Below, in pieces: positions 62,101 to 64,000 of a stretch of DNA of 64,000 bases (position 1 is its first letter; each line of letters starts with the position of its first letter). A program made the translations under genes and the position numbers. Below the pieces are notes generated by a model. It was given only the letters and a program-made list of their open reading frames with translations. It searched no databases and was not told the origin of the DNA. The DNA comes from Bathymodiolus brooksi (Eukaryota; Mollusca; Bivalvia; Mytilida; Modiolidae): NCBI GenBank assembly GCA_963680875.1, contig OY804577.1, forward strand, positions 105,039,906-105,103,905, given 5' to 3'.

Positions 62101-64000
62101 AGTTACGGGAACAGTTTGTGATTACGATTGGAGCAAGTATGATGCACGAGTCCTGTGTCGACAGCTTGGCTTCCCTGATGGAACAGCATATAAAGGCTCT
62201 TACCATGGATCAGGGACGGGGAGAGTTTATCTTTCTGGAATGTTCTGTGACAGCACTGAGTCAAATCTTTTGGAATGTCCTAGTCGTGGATGGGGTAATG
62301 TCCAGTCATATTGTAGTCAACATCTGACCGATGCTGGAGTCACATGTTCTAGAAAAGGTATCACTAATACTACTACTGTAATAAAACTGATCATTTATCT
62401 GAAAATATGACAATTTGAGCTTTACAATTAGAATATGTTTTGTATTAAATAAATATCTGGGCTTCTTTTGATCCTTATACGTACATGTAAACATGTTTTA
62501 ATTATATTATTATTGTGGCTCATATTTAATTAATTGAGTGTCCAAGTGAGGCAACATGTCTACCAGCAGACTGTTGTTTCAGTGAGCTAGCACTATAAAA
62601 AGAAAACTAAGCATGTTGGTCTAGTACAAAGCAGACCTCGTCATCATCTCATCGAAAATTAACTGGTTCTTGTTATGATATTGCTGAAAAATTGCTGAGT
62701 TGGGGTTAAAACAACAATCACTCACTCACTCACTAGTTCATTGTTAGTTATTTATAAATTAAACAGAATCATCATTAGTGAATGTAATACAAAGATTTAA
62801 AATTTGGCATATTACAATACATTATCGCTATTTTGTTTATTTTCCCTTTGATGTTTAAAACCGATATATTTCATATCACATAAGCGCATGAGATGATTCC
62901 AATTATCACTAATCGCTAAGCGTTGTCAAGGATGCACGTAGTATTATCTTGTTTTCTAATATGAGGTTATAATGACATCACATTACCAAATTCTTGATAA
63001 TTTAGTGATTAACGATATAAAATATTAATTGTGTTTAAAAAAAATGTCAGTATCTCAACAAAAATTATTTAATTATGAATACAAAATAGCGATAAAATAA
63101 TTAAAGATGTTTTTTAAAACTCGAGGACGTTACTCAGTCATCTCTCATCTCAGGCTTCGCCCTTCGATGAGAGATGACTGAGAAAAGTCCTCTCGTTTTA
63201 AAAAACATTGTTAATCACTTAATACAATAAGCTTTACTTAAAGTCCGAAAGAATCAAACAATTATAACACAAGCTCTAGTGAGCTTTTAAATCCGACATA
63301 AGAATATGCATACAAACAATAAAACAAAACATGCACACAATATTTCTAAAAAGCACTGTCATATATATATTTAAAATATATATATATATGAATTACTGAA
63401 AAATACCCACTGTACTGACCTTACAAAAATATATGGTCTTTCTAATTATAAGTATTATTTTCTTCAGTAAATACCACACCAGGAGATGATTATGGAGCGT
63501 TACAGATTTGGTCAGATAAATCATACACCATGGTATGTTCTGACGATTTTGACGATAACGATGCCACAGTAGCCTGTCGTGACATGGGATACGCTTACGG
63601 GAAAAGTCTTTGCTGTTCGGCATTTGGAATATATGATTCTCAGATCACTGTTACTAATTTACAGTGCCGGGGAAATGAACCAACATTGAAAGATTGTAGA
63701 AAATCTGATGGACGAGTCAGATGTGTCAGCAAGAAGTATGCATCTGTAGTTTGTTCCGACAGGGAACCAGATAAAGGTTTTTATGTTTTTTTGTAGAGAA
63801 TATTATTACTGATTACATGGGAAAAAACAAATGTGACACTGATTTCTAGTTCTTTGAATTTTTCTCCACACTACGTTTTGGGTACAAAAATGTTTTTAAA
63901 ATACTTTTTTGTGAAAGAAGTATTAAAAAAGCTTGCATGAATTCTATTCCAGTATACTGCTCTTTAACTCTGACTCTAAATATATCGGGGCGAAGAGTAC
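11004..64000 (+). CDS. Multi-SRCR-domain secreted or cell-surface protein gene (15 exons seen, 3' end outside window)
   Basis: Exons: 11004-11100, 40834-40985, 42035-42203, 48706-49047, 50771-51076, 51897-52208, 52871-53191, 56699-57007, 57918-58074, 59544-59692, 60260-60586, 61023-61334, 62037-62357, 63468-63776 and probably 63953 onward. All introns are GT-AG and all joints between domains are phase 1, so 3583 nt (about 1194 codons) read through without a stop. The product starts with a signal peptide and continues as tandem scavenger receptor cysteine-rich domains of about 100 residues. SRCR proteins are extracellular and bind microbial surfaces, polyanions or host ligands, and expanded sets are typical of invertebrates; an innate-immune or scavenger role is family-based inference. 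Whether it ends in a membrane anchor cannot be seen. The join of exon 1 to exon 2 across 29.7 kb is inferred from phase and the signal peptide; undetected exons in between are possible. Confidence 0.85.
11101..12110. other. Start of intron 1, no feature recognised
   Basis: Follows the exon 1 donor. Short open frames occur but none resembles a known domain. Confidence 0.5.
12115..12715 (+). mobile_element. Family Y copy with internal 52-bp array
   Basis: It begins GTTTTCAGTGGGGTACCTAT and contains GATCATTGTATTGTCTATAC and TTCGAATTATGGCTTCT before the array, collinear with the Y copy at 13510-13765. The repeated segment corresponds to that copy's CTTTGGATCTTCAAATTTTC and GGGTCATTACA. Confidence 0.6.
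12264..12695 (+). repeat. 52-bp tandem array (about 8 units)
   Basis: The unit is TTTGGTATCTTCAAACCTTT, GGTCATTGCAGTGTTTGTCC, TTCTTCGTATCC. Copies are almost identical, with only G/A changes in GGTATC and GATATC, so expansion is recent. A 172-residue frame running through it is a by-product. Confidence 0.9.
13318..13436. repeat. Compound inverted repeat
   Basis: AATGCCTGCACATCATAATT ... GTGCAGGCATTAAT forms one hairpin; ATCATAATTGTTCACC (left) pairs with GGTGAACAATTATGAT (right), which is followed again by TTCACCTTAAGTGCAGGCAT. It is probably a foldback transposon. Confidence 0.6.
13510..13765 (+). mobile_element. Family Y copy (no array)
   Basis: TACCCTTCCGGAGCACATGA, GTTTTAGTGGGG, then a (CTT)n-associated insert, TTAGTTTTCTGTGTAG, GCCATTGTATTATC and CTTTGGATCTTCAAA. 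It serves as a single-copy reference for the 52-bp array. Confidence 0.55.
13556..13618 (+). repeat. Short (CTT)n-associated repeat, copy 1
   Basis: CTTCTTCTTCTTCCATTAAT, TTGCAAACCACCTCTGGTGT, ATTATCGCC; collinear with 38158-38285. Confidence 0.4.
14944..15089 (-). mobile_element. SINE-A 5' part
   Basis: Complement of the head and middle: TTTATCACATAATGTTATAT, GGGATTCGAACTCACAACG (B box on the minus strand) and ACCACGACGGCCCC at the 5' end. The 3' half is missing. Confidence 0.65.
15090..15984. other. Intron 1 sequence, no feature recognised
   Basis: AT-rich, between SINE-A and family X. No coding or repeat signal seen. Confidence 0.5.
15985..16375 (+). mobile_element. Family X element (no array)
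   Basis: ATAATTTAGTGCTCACGACG, CGTTTCTGG, AACCTTCATCGAGTACACTT, AAAAGTCTTTGGGAACAAG, ACCTGAGAGAGAAGAAC, GGAACTGTAAATTTAG, AATGTCAGTGCCGAAGCGCT, then GTAATAAAAACGTAGATATC leading into the start of a second unit. It is the least disturbed X copy and the reference for the arrays below. Confidence 0.65.
16725..16885 (+). mobile_element. Family Y copy, diverged
   Basis: AACCCTTCCGGGGCACCGGG opens a T-rich stretch with GTTTGTGTTTTTTAGCC and TTGTGTCGCATTTTTGTTTC in the usual Y order. Confidence 0.45.
17178..17305 (-). mobile_element. Family Z fragment
   Basis: On the minus strand: GAGTGGCGGGACAGGGCTAA and TTTTATGGTCCCAAAATCTC, like the copies at 17600 and 37890. Confidence 0.45.
17600..18300 (+). 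mobile_element. Family Z element, copy 1
   Basis: GATCACTTTCCTGTCTCGAT, AAAGTGGTGGGGTTAAACTA, CCCCTCTAAGTGACATGATG and later AAAATATAATTGCCAATGCT, TTTCAACAAGGTGTTAATAT. The same order is seen at 37890-38640. A 105-codon frame (17988-18305) lies in it but is not conserved in copy 2, so I do not call a gene. Confidence 0.55.
18315..18470 (-). pseudogene. Reverse-transcriptase relic 4 (fragment)
   Basis: On the minus strand the frame reads [20 protein letters not shown] and then [13 protein letters not shown], the same RT family as relics 1 and 3, with Y-I-D-D intact. The reading is lost on both sides. Confidence 0.6.
18500..19117. other. Intron 1 sequence, no feature recognised
   Basis: Between RT relic 4 and the 37-bp array. 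Short open frames have no recognisable content. Confidence 0.45.
19118..19347. repeat. 37-bp tandem array (6 units)
   Basis: ACTTATTTGGACTCTGATGG, AGCCATCAAGGCGTTGT repeated six times with one 2-bp insertion in the last copy. It is nearly perfect. Confidence 0.9.
19348..20002. other. Intron 1 sequence, no firm feature
   Basis: A possible family Y tail (ATTTCCCTTTCGGTATTCTC at about 19799) is the only similarity seen. Confidence 0.4.
20003..22237. repeat. 88-bp satellite array (about 25 units)
   Basis: The unit is TGTATTGTGTGATTCTTAGT, GTGGTCTATTGTTATTGTGA, TTTGTAGGTGTAGTCCATCT, GTATGTTGAGTGGTTGATGT, TGTCTGTT. Units are almost identical; the main variant is GTTGATG or GTTGTTG. A degenerate part-unit ends the array. 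Confidence 0.95.
22238..22678. repeat. 110-bp tandem array (4 units)
   Basis: AGTGCGTTTGGGTCATGAAT, ATATTAACATTAACATTATA ... GACAGATGATAGAATCT, starting at 22238, 22348, 22458 and 22568. It directly joins the end of the 88-bp array. Confidence 0.95.
22900..23135 (-). mobile_element. SINE-A copy, nearly full length
   Basis: Complement running from TTTGATGGTGTTTAGCGCC (3' tail side) to ACCATACCATCAC (near the 5' head). B box GATTCGAACTCAC is present. It abuts no satellite; it lies between the 110-bp array and the X-family copy. Confidence 0.7.
23560..23810. repeat. Imperfect direct duplication (about 134 bp apart)
   Basis: GTTAAGGTTTCCAGCTACCT, ATCCATGG and GGTCAGTTCTTGATGGCTG recur as GTTAAGATTTCCAGATACCT, ACCCATGG and GTTTAGTTCGTAATAGATG. 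Confidence 0.5.
23815..26860 (+). mobile_element. Family X element containing the 41-bp array
   Basis: Left of the array: TATATAATTTAGTGCACACG, GTTGAAACACTGACTACTGG, GTAGATATATAATTTATTGC, GACCTTCATCAGGTAGGCTG. Right of it: ATATATCTTATAAACCATGT, GTCCACCAGCAGATGTATCG, then TGTAATTTAGTACGAGCGAC. The array starts where X has GGACCTAAA and GGCTAAGGTC. Confidence 0.6.
24281..26482. repeat. 41-bp satellite array (about 53 units) with higher-order structure
   Basis: The unit is AAGGTTCGGGGAGATTGACA, AAAGGATAGCTAAAATATGT, T. Rare variants recur at a fixed spacing of 1148 bp (28 units): TTCGCGGAG at 24833 and 25981, ATATATAAAAT at 25182 and 26330. A shorter 410-bp (10-unit) shift also appears (TTCGGGCAG at 24957 and 25367). 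Confidence 0.95.
27003..31094. repeat. 62-bp satellite array (about 66 units)
   Basis: The unit is TGTAATTTATGGTACATACA, TTCACTATATTTGGTTGTTT, TTAGAAATCAAGTTATACGC, CG. Variants are TTGGAAA/TTAGAAA, ACATAAA/ACATACA and CTCTAT. Because 62 is not a multiple of three, the unit cycles through frames and yields repeated 60-residue frames with no biological meaning. Confidence 0.95.
31092..31405 (+). mobile_element. Family X element abutting the 62-bp array
   Basis: The last 62-bp unit runs straight into ATAAAAACGTAGATATCTAA, TTTAGTGCACATGAAGCG, TTCATCAGGTACGCTCAAAC, ATATATCTAATAAACTATGT and GATGTATCGACGTAATAAAA, ending with the start of another X unit (ACGTAGATATCTAATTTATT). Confidence 0.6.
31406..34222. 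other. Largest repeat-poor stretch of intron 1
   Basis: Apart from the decayed repeats at 32925-33345 I recognise nothing. Opposite-strand frames of about 70 codons overlap at 31706-31943 without known motifs. Confidence 0.5.
32925..33345. repeat. Degenerate repeat region
   Basis: Loose repeats of GAGTGAGCTGCAGATAG-like and GTAATGAATTATTATTG-like blocks occur roughly every 60-80 bases. It looks like an old, decayed tandem array. Confidence 0.35.
34223..34389. mobile_element. MITE-like element with homopolymer arms
   Basis: AGGGATGGATCCAGG at the left and CCTGGATCCGACCCT at the right are inverted (13 of 15 match). Inside, a run of G and a run of about 18 C flank TTGGCGTAAAATCGTGATTT and CGCTGCCCTCCGCTCGGCGC. 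Confidence 0.6.
34885..35100 (+). mobile_element. Family Y compact copy (single-copy state of the 49/53-bp unit)
   Basis: CTTCGCGGGTGCCTGGGTTC, TTTTTGGTGGGTCCGTGTTG, then one TTGTCTTCGTCCTGTGTCTT and GTGTACCCAATATTTCTAG, then GATTGCCCTTCGGTTTTCTC and TAACATTTATGTA. The 49/53-bp array at 985 is the expanded form of its central part. Confidence 0.65.
35650..36110 (+). mobile_element. Family X element interrupted by SINE-A
   Basis: ACGTGTAGATATCTTAATTT precedes the SINE at 35684-35936. After it, ATTTAGTATGCATAACGCGC, TAACATTCATTGGGTAGGCT and CAAAGTCAAAATG continue in X order. Confidence 0.6.
35684..35936 (-). mobile_element. SINE-A copy with exact ends (12-bp target-site duplication)
   Basis: Flanked by perfect direct repeats TAATTTAGTATG at 35672-35683 and 35937-35948. 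Read on the minus strand it starts GGGACTGTCTTGGCCGTGAT, has a pol III-like B box (GAGTTCGAATC) and ends GTTAAACACCATC followed by (AAAC)n. Length is 253 bp. The target was a family X element, whose sequence resumes on the other side. Confidence 0.85.
36110..37206. other. Intron 1 sequence, no feature recognised
   Basis: A 78-codon frame at 36355-36591 has no recognisable motif. A weak family Y end (CTTCTGATAACTCCTTTTGG) is near 36786. Confidence 0.4.
37207..37600 (+). mobile_element. SINE-B (tRNA-derived), full length
   Basis: The head GCATCGGTAGTGTAATGGTT (A-box-like) and GTGGGTTCGTGTCCC (B-box-like) form a clear tRNA-derived promoter. The body follows, ending GGCGCTAAACACTCACTCGCTCACTCATTC. 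The acceptor stem does not pair, so it is a SINE rather than a tRNA gene. Other copies: 44930, 57300, 58157 and 62525. Confidence 0.75.
37890..38640 (+). mobile_element. Family Z element, copy 2
   Basis: GACCGCTCACTTTTCTGGCC, AAAAGTGGCGGGGTTACACT, CATCCCTAGTGAAATGATG, then a (CTT)n insertion and CAAAATATAATTGCCAATAC, TTTCAACAAGGTGTTGATAT. Confidence 0.55.
38158..38285 (+). repeat. (CTT)n microsatellite with linked flank
   Basis: About 25 uninterrupted CTT units (38158-38235), then CCAATACTCTGCATATCGCC and TCTGGCGTATTGTCGC, like 13556-13618. Poly-Leu, poly-Lys, poly-Arg and poly-Glu frames here are artefacts. Confidence 0.9.
38903..39063 (+). mobile_element. SINE-A 3' part
   Basis: Runs from TTCATGGCGAGGGGTACTCG to TTGCGTTAAACACCATAA; the head is missing. 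Confidence 0.6.
39064..39689. other. Intron 1 sequence, no feature recognised
   Basis: AT-rich, between a SINE-A fragment and family Y. Confidence 0.45.
39690..39990 (+). mobile_element. Family Y copy interrupted by SINE-A
   Basis: GGAACTGGTTTCTCTTGCGG, GTTTTAGTGGGGTTTTTGTT lie left of the SINE and ACCTCTGGTATCTTCAAACT right of it. Confidence 0.5.
39783..39941 (+). mobile_element. SINE-A 3' fragment inserted in a family Y copy
   Basis: AACTTGCAACAGGTCGGTGG to AAACACTATAACCC, followed by a duplicated tail of about 25 bp (CCCTACCCCCTTTTGCCTGA twice). Family Y sequence lies on both sides (39690-39780 and 39942-39990), so the SINE appears to interrupt it. Confidence 0.6.
39991..40833. other. 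End of intron 1, no feature recognised
   Basis: Very AT-rich; a direct repeat TATAATGCACATTACTATAAT-like pair at 40745-40785 and then the exon 2 acceptor. Confidence 0.5.
40834..40985 (+). CDS. SRCR gene exon 2: first half of SRCR domain 1
   Basis: Acceptor TTACAG|CA, entered in phase 1. The exon encodes [18 protein letters not shown], then [18 protein letters not shown] and RQLGFTWG, the classical SRCR N-terminal half with its first two cysteines. C-D-D after the first cysteine matches the acidic pair of the metal-binding site known from MARCO-type domains, and it is the only domain here that keeps it. The donor is GGT|GTAAGT, phase 0. LGF in place of LGC points to a group A (six-cysteine) domain. 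Confidence 0.9.
41108..41205 (-). mobile_element. Family Y 3' fragment in the intron of SRCR domain 1
   Basis: On the minus strand: GTTCGTCTTGTGTACCGTAT, TTGGATTGTCCATTTTTATT, GCCACTTCGTTCTCTAAGG, matching the 3' part of the compact copy at 34885. Confidence 0.5.
41567..41829 (-). mobile_element. SINE-A copy with 12-bp target-site duplication, in the intron of SRCR domain 1
   Basis: Direct repeats AATAAACATTGA flank it at 41555-41566 and 41830-41841. On the minus strand the head begins GGGACCGACGTGGTCATAAT. It supports the same element ends as the copy at 35684. Confidence 0.85.
42035..42203 (+). CDS. SRCR gene exon 3: second half of SRCR domain 1
   Basis: Acceptor TTACAG|ATA, phase 0. The exon reads [20 protein letters not shown], then [36 protein letters not shown] is a hallmark of group A SRCR domains such as that of macrophage scavenger receptor 1. 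Four cysteines here plus two in exon 2 give the six of group A. The donor ACTT|GTAGGT restores phase 1. Two-exon coding is the usual group A layout in vertebrates but is the exception in this gene. Confidence 0.9.
42395..42521. mobile_element. Foldback element (long hairpin)
   Basis: AAGCTCCCTAGTGACCGACT ... GTAAATTGTTGAAGGGT pairs almost perfectly with ACCCTTCAACAATTTACTGA ... GGTCACGGGAGCTTAG around a loop of about 8 bases. Confidence 0.7.
42522..44019. other. Intron 3 sequence, mostly unassigned
   Basis: Contains the hairpin at 43325; otherwise no coding or repeat signal recognised. Confidence 0.45.
43325..43413. mobile_element. Foldback element (hairpin)
   Basis: AGATTTGACTCC and CATTTTCTGCTCTGTATCTC pair with GAGATACAGAGCAGAAAATA and GGAGTCAAATCT around a very short loop. 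Confidence 0.65.
44020..44470 (-). mobile_element. Probable 3' end of a non-LTR retrotransposon with (ATTGA)n tail
   Basis: ATTCAATTCAATTCAATT lies at the left edge (3' end on the minus strand), followed by TATTGAATAAAGTGC and CCAATGGGATTGCACATCAG, GCATAGCCTATGTAAATGC. I recall this tail region from mollusc repeats. No ORF remains. Confidence 0.45.
44526..44793 (+). mobile_element. SINE-A copy, full length
   Basis: GGGGCCGTCGTGGTTGTGAT through GAGTTCGAACTCC (B box) to GTGGCATTAAACATCATAA with a short (AACC)n tail. An imperfect flanking repeat, CGATTGG and CGAATGG, may be its decayed target duplication. Confidence 0.75.
44930..45062 (-). mobile_element. SINE-B 3' part
   Basis: Complement of the SINE-B end: AGTGAGTGATTGTTGTTTAA, ATTTTTCAGCTATATAATGG, GATGATG and TTGTACTAGACCAACATG. 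Confidence 0.6.
45092..46302 (+). repeat. Segmental duplication, copy 1 (with insertion)
   Basis: From TACGTAGCATCGTGTTATCG to CGTGACGATACA, matching 46487-47323 over its length except for a 381-bp gain (insertion plus duplicated 9-bp target). Confidence 0.85.
45524..45895. mobile_element. Foldback element with about 86-bp inverted repeats and 9-bp target duplication
   Basis: GTATTTTAT flanks it at 45515-45523 and 45896-45904. The ends TAGTCCGAGATTCCTCTGTC are near-perfect inverted copies through ATATATACGGATTACAG (about two mismatches in 86). A 9-bp target site and long arms are typical of Mutator-like elements; this 372-bp copy has no transposase. Confidence 0.8.
46303..46468. mobile_element. 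Foldback MITE between the two duplicated segments
   Basis: TAGCTGCGGAACCGTAGCCC and GGGCTACGGTTCCGCAGCTA are perfect inverted ends. Inside, TTGGCCAGTTTTCTGAT and TCAGAAAACTGGCCAAGG are repeated in both orientations. Confidence 0.75.
46487..47323 (+). repeat. Segmental duplication, copy 2 (empty site)
   Basis: Starts ACGTAGCATCGTGTTATCGG, ends CCGTGACGATACA. At the position corresponding to the insertion it reads ACATGTATTTTATATAAGAA uninterrupted. It differs from copy 1 by scattered substitutions and small indels. Confidence 0.85.
47385..47850 (-). other. Unrecognised coding-like stretch on the minus strand
   Basis: Two open segments lie head to tail. The upstream one reads [20 protein letters not shown] and [20 protein letters not shown]. 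The downstream one reads [20 protein letters not shown] and LDQLTSNG and ends at a perfect donor, AATG|GTAAGT (minus strand). Composition is less AT-biased than the surroundings. The join between the segments does not resolve into one frame. I do not recognise the protein; it could be a gene fragment or transposon remnant. Confidence 0.3.
47851..48294. other. Intron 3 sequence, no feature recognised
   Basis: AT-rich sequence before the 43-bp repeat. Confidence 0.45.
48295..48423. repeat. 43-bp tandem repeat (3 units)
   Basis: TATCGTCATAAAGGTCAGAT, AACTCTTTATGGAGGATGTG, GGG at 48295, 48338 and 48381. Confidence 0.9.
48503..48540 (+). mobile_element. tRNA-like half (A box only)
   Basis: TTAGCTCAGTTGGTAGAACA is a good tRNA D-arm, but no anticodon stem, T arm or acceptor follows. 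It is a tRNA fragment or a truncated SINE head, not a functional tRNA. Confidence 0.4.
48706..49047 (+). CDS. SRCR gene exon 4: SRCR domain 2
   Basis: Acceptor GATAG|CA and donor ACAA|GTAAGT, both phase 1. The whole domain is in one exon: [41 protein letters not shown] and finally GAVCYKTT. It has six cysteines. C-H-Y replaces C-D-D, so the metal site is probably lost. N-glycosylation sequons are seen at NGT and NCT. A second AG five bases downstream (48710) would shift the frame, so 48706 is preferred. Confidence 0.88.
49086..49249. mobile_element. MITE family M, intact copy
   Basis: Ends ACAGTCAAACCTGC and TATAGGTTTGACT are inverted. The interior ends CAAAGGTGACCTCTTAATAT. A second copy at 53216 has the same ends but carries a large insertion. 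Confidence 0.6.
49385..49700. repeat. 31-bp minisatellite in intron (about 10 units)
   Basis: TAATGACAGAATTTGGGTAG, CCATGTTATGC with small indels and GTAAC/GTAGC variants. Confidence 0.85.
49795..50295. repeat. Interspersed repeat with three 145-bp internal units
   Basis: ATCAACATCCTTCAATGGAT, TTTGACCAAACTTGGTACAT, ACTTAGTCCTTA, CAAGGTCAAAGGTCAAGGTC recur at 49873, 50018 and 50162. The ends carry GAAGGGATATAGTAAC-like and GGGGATACACCACGC blocks. Similar sequence is widespread in molluscs from memory. Confidence 0.7.
50497..50714 (-). mobile_element. SINE-A copy with 9-bp target-site duplication, just upstream of exon 5
   Basis: ATAGGGTTA repeats at 50488-50496 and 50715-50723. It holds the complement of the SINE-A core with an internal deletion near the head. 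It ends only about 55 bases before the exon 5 acceptor. Confidence 0.7.
50771..51076 (+). CDS. SRCR gene exon 5: SRCR domain 3
   Basis: Acceptor TTTCAG|CA and donor GAAG|GTTTGT, both phase 1. One complete domain: [49 protein letters not shown], and a final S-V-L-C. There are six cysteines. The usual D-A-G-V before the last cysteine has become PAVSV, and the C-D-D pair is C-A-G. Confidence 0.9.
51077..51896. other. Intron 5
   Basis: Only the family Z-related fragment (51480-51630) is recognisable. Confidence 0.5.
51480..51630 (+). mobile_element. Family Z-related fragment
   Basis: GAACAATCACCTCTCATC, ACATATCACCTTGGAAATCC and AGGTCCTGTTATG parallel the stretch at 61480-61565 (CATATGACATTGGAAATCTA, GGTCCTGTCTTGAG). 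Confidence 0.4.
51897..52208 (+). CDS. SRCR gene exon 6: SRCR domain 4
   Basis: Acceptor TTTTAG|CT and donor GATG|GTATGC, both phase 1. It encodes [49 protein letters not shown] and DVEVMC, with six cysteines. The acidic metal-binding positions are N and K. An NST sequon lies before the fifth cysteine. Confidence 0.9.
52209..52870. other. Intron 6, no feature recognised
   Basis: AT-rich; two loosely similar blocks (TAACAGTAGGATGATCAATAT and TAACAGTATGATGTTAAGTAT) near 52705 and 52808. Confidence 0.45.
52871..53191 (+). CDS. SRCR gene exon 7: SRCR domain 5
   Basis: Acceptor TTACAG|TG and donor TCTG|GTAAGT, both phase 1. One divergent domain: [51 protein letters not shown] and AAISC. It has six cysteines, a C-terminal NESTNS linker and several sequons (NGT, NES). 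The W-G and C-D-D-x-W signature is largely lost, but cysteine spacing and the LGF motif keep the assignment firm. Confidence 0.87.
53667..54680 (+). pseudogene. RNase H and C-terminal zinc-knuckle region of a non-LTR retrotransposon, broken by one stop
   Basis: Residues 1-175 (53667-54194) form a type I RNase H domain: [39 protein letters not shown] supply the D-E-D-H-D catalytic set, all intact. A TAG at 54192 ends it, but the same frame continues at once (ATG at 54210) into a typical retrotransposon C-terminus with [11 protein letters not shown] and LHC, a CCHC-like knuckle, to 54680. One nonsense change thus splits one ORF. No RT domain precedes it. It sits inside the TIR element at 53340-55564. 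Confidence 0.8.
54900..55380 (+). pseudogene. Reverse-transcriptase C-terminal (thumb) fragment of a non-LTR retrotransposon
   Basis: The frame reads [57 protein letters not shown] and LEKVQK, the conserved RT C-terminal region of CR1/Jockey-like elements. A frameshift near 55140 moves the reading to the frame of YEPGSM and [14 protein letters not shown], which ends naturally at DIVWGAQ (55380). A short (GATCAA)n-like run at 55440-55460 may be its 3' tail. It lies downstream of an RNase H domain, the reverse of the normal order, so it comes from a second element or a rearranged one. Confidence 0.75.
55690..56345 (+). mobile_element. Family X element containing the 18-bp array
   Basis: AGTAGATATCCAATTTAGTA, GTTTCTGGAATAACCTTCAT lead into the array; TTTTAATGCCTTTGGGAGC, CTGAGAGAGAAGAACCTTAG, GGAACTGTAAATTTCT and ATATATCTAATAAACCATGT follow. 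The array is an expansion of X's own GTACGCTCAAAGTCA segment. Confidence 0.65.
55782..56106. repeat. 18-bp minisatellite (about 18 units)
   Basis: The unit is GCTCAAAGTCAGCATACT with variants at GCG/GCA/GTG and CTGC/CCGC/CCAC. Since 18 is a multiple of three, several frames stay open on both strands (S-Q-H-T-A-Q or L-K-V-S-I-L repeats); they are not genes. Confidence 0.9.
56346..56698. other. End of intron 7, no feature recognised
   Basis: AT-rich sequence between the family X element and exon 8; a short open frame here is not supported. Confidence 0.5.
56699..57007 (+). CDS. SRCR gene exon 8: SRCR domain 6
   Basis: Acceptor TTTCAG|AA and donor TCAG|GTAAGG, both phase 1. It reads [50 protein letters not shown], and AGAICYRN. 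It has six cysteines and an NET sequon. The region between cysteines 4 and 6 is short, so this is one of the smaller domains. It follows a 3.5-kb intron that holds the nested transposon at 53216-55588. Confidence 0.88.
57300..57362 (+). mobile_element. SINE-B 3' fragment
   Basis: Contains CTCGCCATGATCTAGCTGAG and TTGGCATTAAACAACAATCA, the conserved 3' end only. Confidence 0.5.
57363..57917. other. End of intron 8, no feature recognised
   Basis: Follows a SINE-B fragment. AT-rich, with no coding similarity. Confidence 0.5.
57918..58074 (+). CDS. SRCR gene exon 9: first half of SRCR domain 7
   Basis: Acceptor TTGTAG|CT in phase 1. The exon reads [33 protein letters not shown] and [11 protein letters not shown]. 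The donor must be GGT|GTATGT at 58074 (phase 2), because only this frame continues into exon 10. The intron falls about four residues further along the domain than in domain 1 and in a different phase, so the two internal introns are not equivalent. Confidence 0.85.
58157..59512 (+). mobile_element. SINE-B copy interrupted by a TTAA-flanked element, filling the intron of SRCR domain 7
   Basis: The head (GGTTAACTTGCTCGCCTTGAG, GTGAGTTCAAACCCTGG) and body run from 58157 to 58472. The 3' end (GTAACAATCACTCAGTCAGTCACTCACTC) is found only at 59476-59512. Between them sits an insertion flanked by TTAA. The SINE is continuous if the insertion and one TTAA are removed. Confidence 0.75.
58473..59471. 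mobile_element. TTAA-flanked element with terminal inverted repeat AGGAAAAC
   Basis: TTAA at 58469-58472 and 59472-59475 brackets a 999-bp segment starting AGGAAAAC and ending GTTTTCCT. TTAA target choice is typical of piggyBac-type transposition, so this is probably a non-autonomous relative; no transposase frame was found inside. Confidence 0.65.
59544..59692 (+). CDS. SRCR gene exon 10: second half of SRCR domain 7
   Basis: Acceptor TTTCAG|A, phase 2, continuing [39 protein letters not shown]. The donor is GATG|GTAAGT, phase 1. With exon 9 it completes a six-cysteine domain. The intron between the two (58075-59543) is almost entirely SINE plus a TTAA-flanked element. Confidence 0.87.
59693..60259. 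other. Intron 10, no feature recognised
   Basis: AT-rich intron between domains 7 and 8. Confidence 0.5.
60260..60586 (+). CDS. SRCR gene exon 11: SRCR domain 8
   Basis: Acceptor TTTCAG|TT and donor CCAG|GTTAGT, both phase 1. It reads [65 protein letters not shown] and YASMLC. It has six cysteines. Acidic metal-site residues are replaced (C-A-T). A Ser/Thr-rich tail of about eight residues follows the last cysteine. Confidence 0.9.
60587..61022. other. Intron 11, no feature recognised
   Basis: AT-rich, ending in a poly-T acceptor tract. Confidence 0.5.
61023..61334 (+). CDS. SRCR gene exon 12: SRCR domain 9
   Basis: A poly-T tract precedes the acceptor AG at 61022 and the donor is ACAG|GTATAA, both phase 1. 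It encodes [58 protein letters not shown] and [10 protein letters not shown]. It has six cysteines and sequons at NGT, NAT, NCT and NTT. C-M-E-D-W partly preserves acidity at the metal site. This domain shares the GGVVFG stretch with domain 3. Confidence 0.9.
61480..61640 (+). mobile_element. Family Z fragment
   Basis: GACATTGGAAATCTAGGTCC, TGTCTTGAGACAGACAC, ATGTGGCAGGATTAAACCGG and CCTCCCCTCTTGAT follow the family Z order. Confidence 0.45.
61804..61935. repeat. 65-bp tandem duplication
   Basis: TAGATCATATTAATATTGTC, TTTTAAGATTCAGTATAAAT, AACATTTCCTGTTACAGTTT, ACATT occurs twice in a row (61804 and 61869), about 100 bases upstream of exon 13. Each copy carries a decoy acceptor-like TTACAG. 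Confidence 0.9.
62037..62357 (+). CDS. SRCR gene exon 13: SRCR domain 10
   Basis: Acceptor TTCTAG|GA and donor AAAG|GTATCA, both phase 1. It encodes [73 protein letters not shown] and DAGVTC. It is the most canonical domain after domain 1, with six cysteines. Because it lacks an early ATG, this reading frame is easy to miss; a longer ATG-started frame over the same bases is a shadow. Confidence 0.9.
62525..62745 (+). mobile_element. SINE-B 3' part
   Basis: Runs from GAGTGTCCAAGTGAGGCAAC through CTAAGCATGTTGGTCTAGTA to GGGGTTAAAACAACAATCAC and (TCAC)n. It lies in the intron after SRCR domain 10. Confidence 0.65.
62746..63467. other. End of intron 13
   Basis: Contains the foldback element at 63111 and an AT dinucleotide run near 63363-63390; otherwise nothing recognised. 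Confidence 0.5.
63111..63209. mobile_element. Foldback element (hairpin)
   Basis: TTTTTTAAAACTCGAGGAC and CTCAGTCATCTCTCATC pair with GATGAGAGATGACTGAG and GTCCTCTCGTTTTAAAAAA around CTTCGCCCTTC. Confidence 0.7.
63468..63776 (+). CDS. SRCR gene exon 14: SRCR domain 11
   Basis: Acceptor TTTCAG|TA (63461-63467 region) and donor AAAG|GTTTTT, both phase 1. It reads [34 protein letters not shown], then [25 protein letters not shown] and YASVVC. It has eight cysteines: the usual six plus an adjacent C-C pair about twelve residues after cysteine 2, which no other domain here has. Confidence 0.88.
63953..64000 (+). CDS. SRCR gene exon 15 (partial): start of a probable twelfth SRCR domain
   Basis: A pyrimidine-containing acceptor, TATTCCAG|TA, is followed in phase 1 by [16 protein letters not shown] before the window ends. 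S-G-R-R-V sits where S-G-R-V-E is expected at the start of an SRCR domain, and the frame is open. Only 16 codons are visible, and the early cysteine is unusual. Confidence 0.45.

Noticed and set aside
62055..62327. A 90-codon frame over exon 13
   Set aside because: It is out of phase with the SRCR frame, which has the six cysteines and matching splice phases; the longer frame is a shadow.
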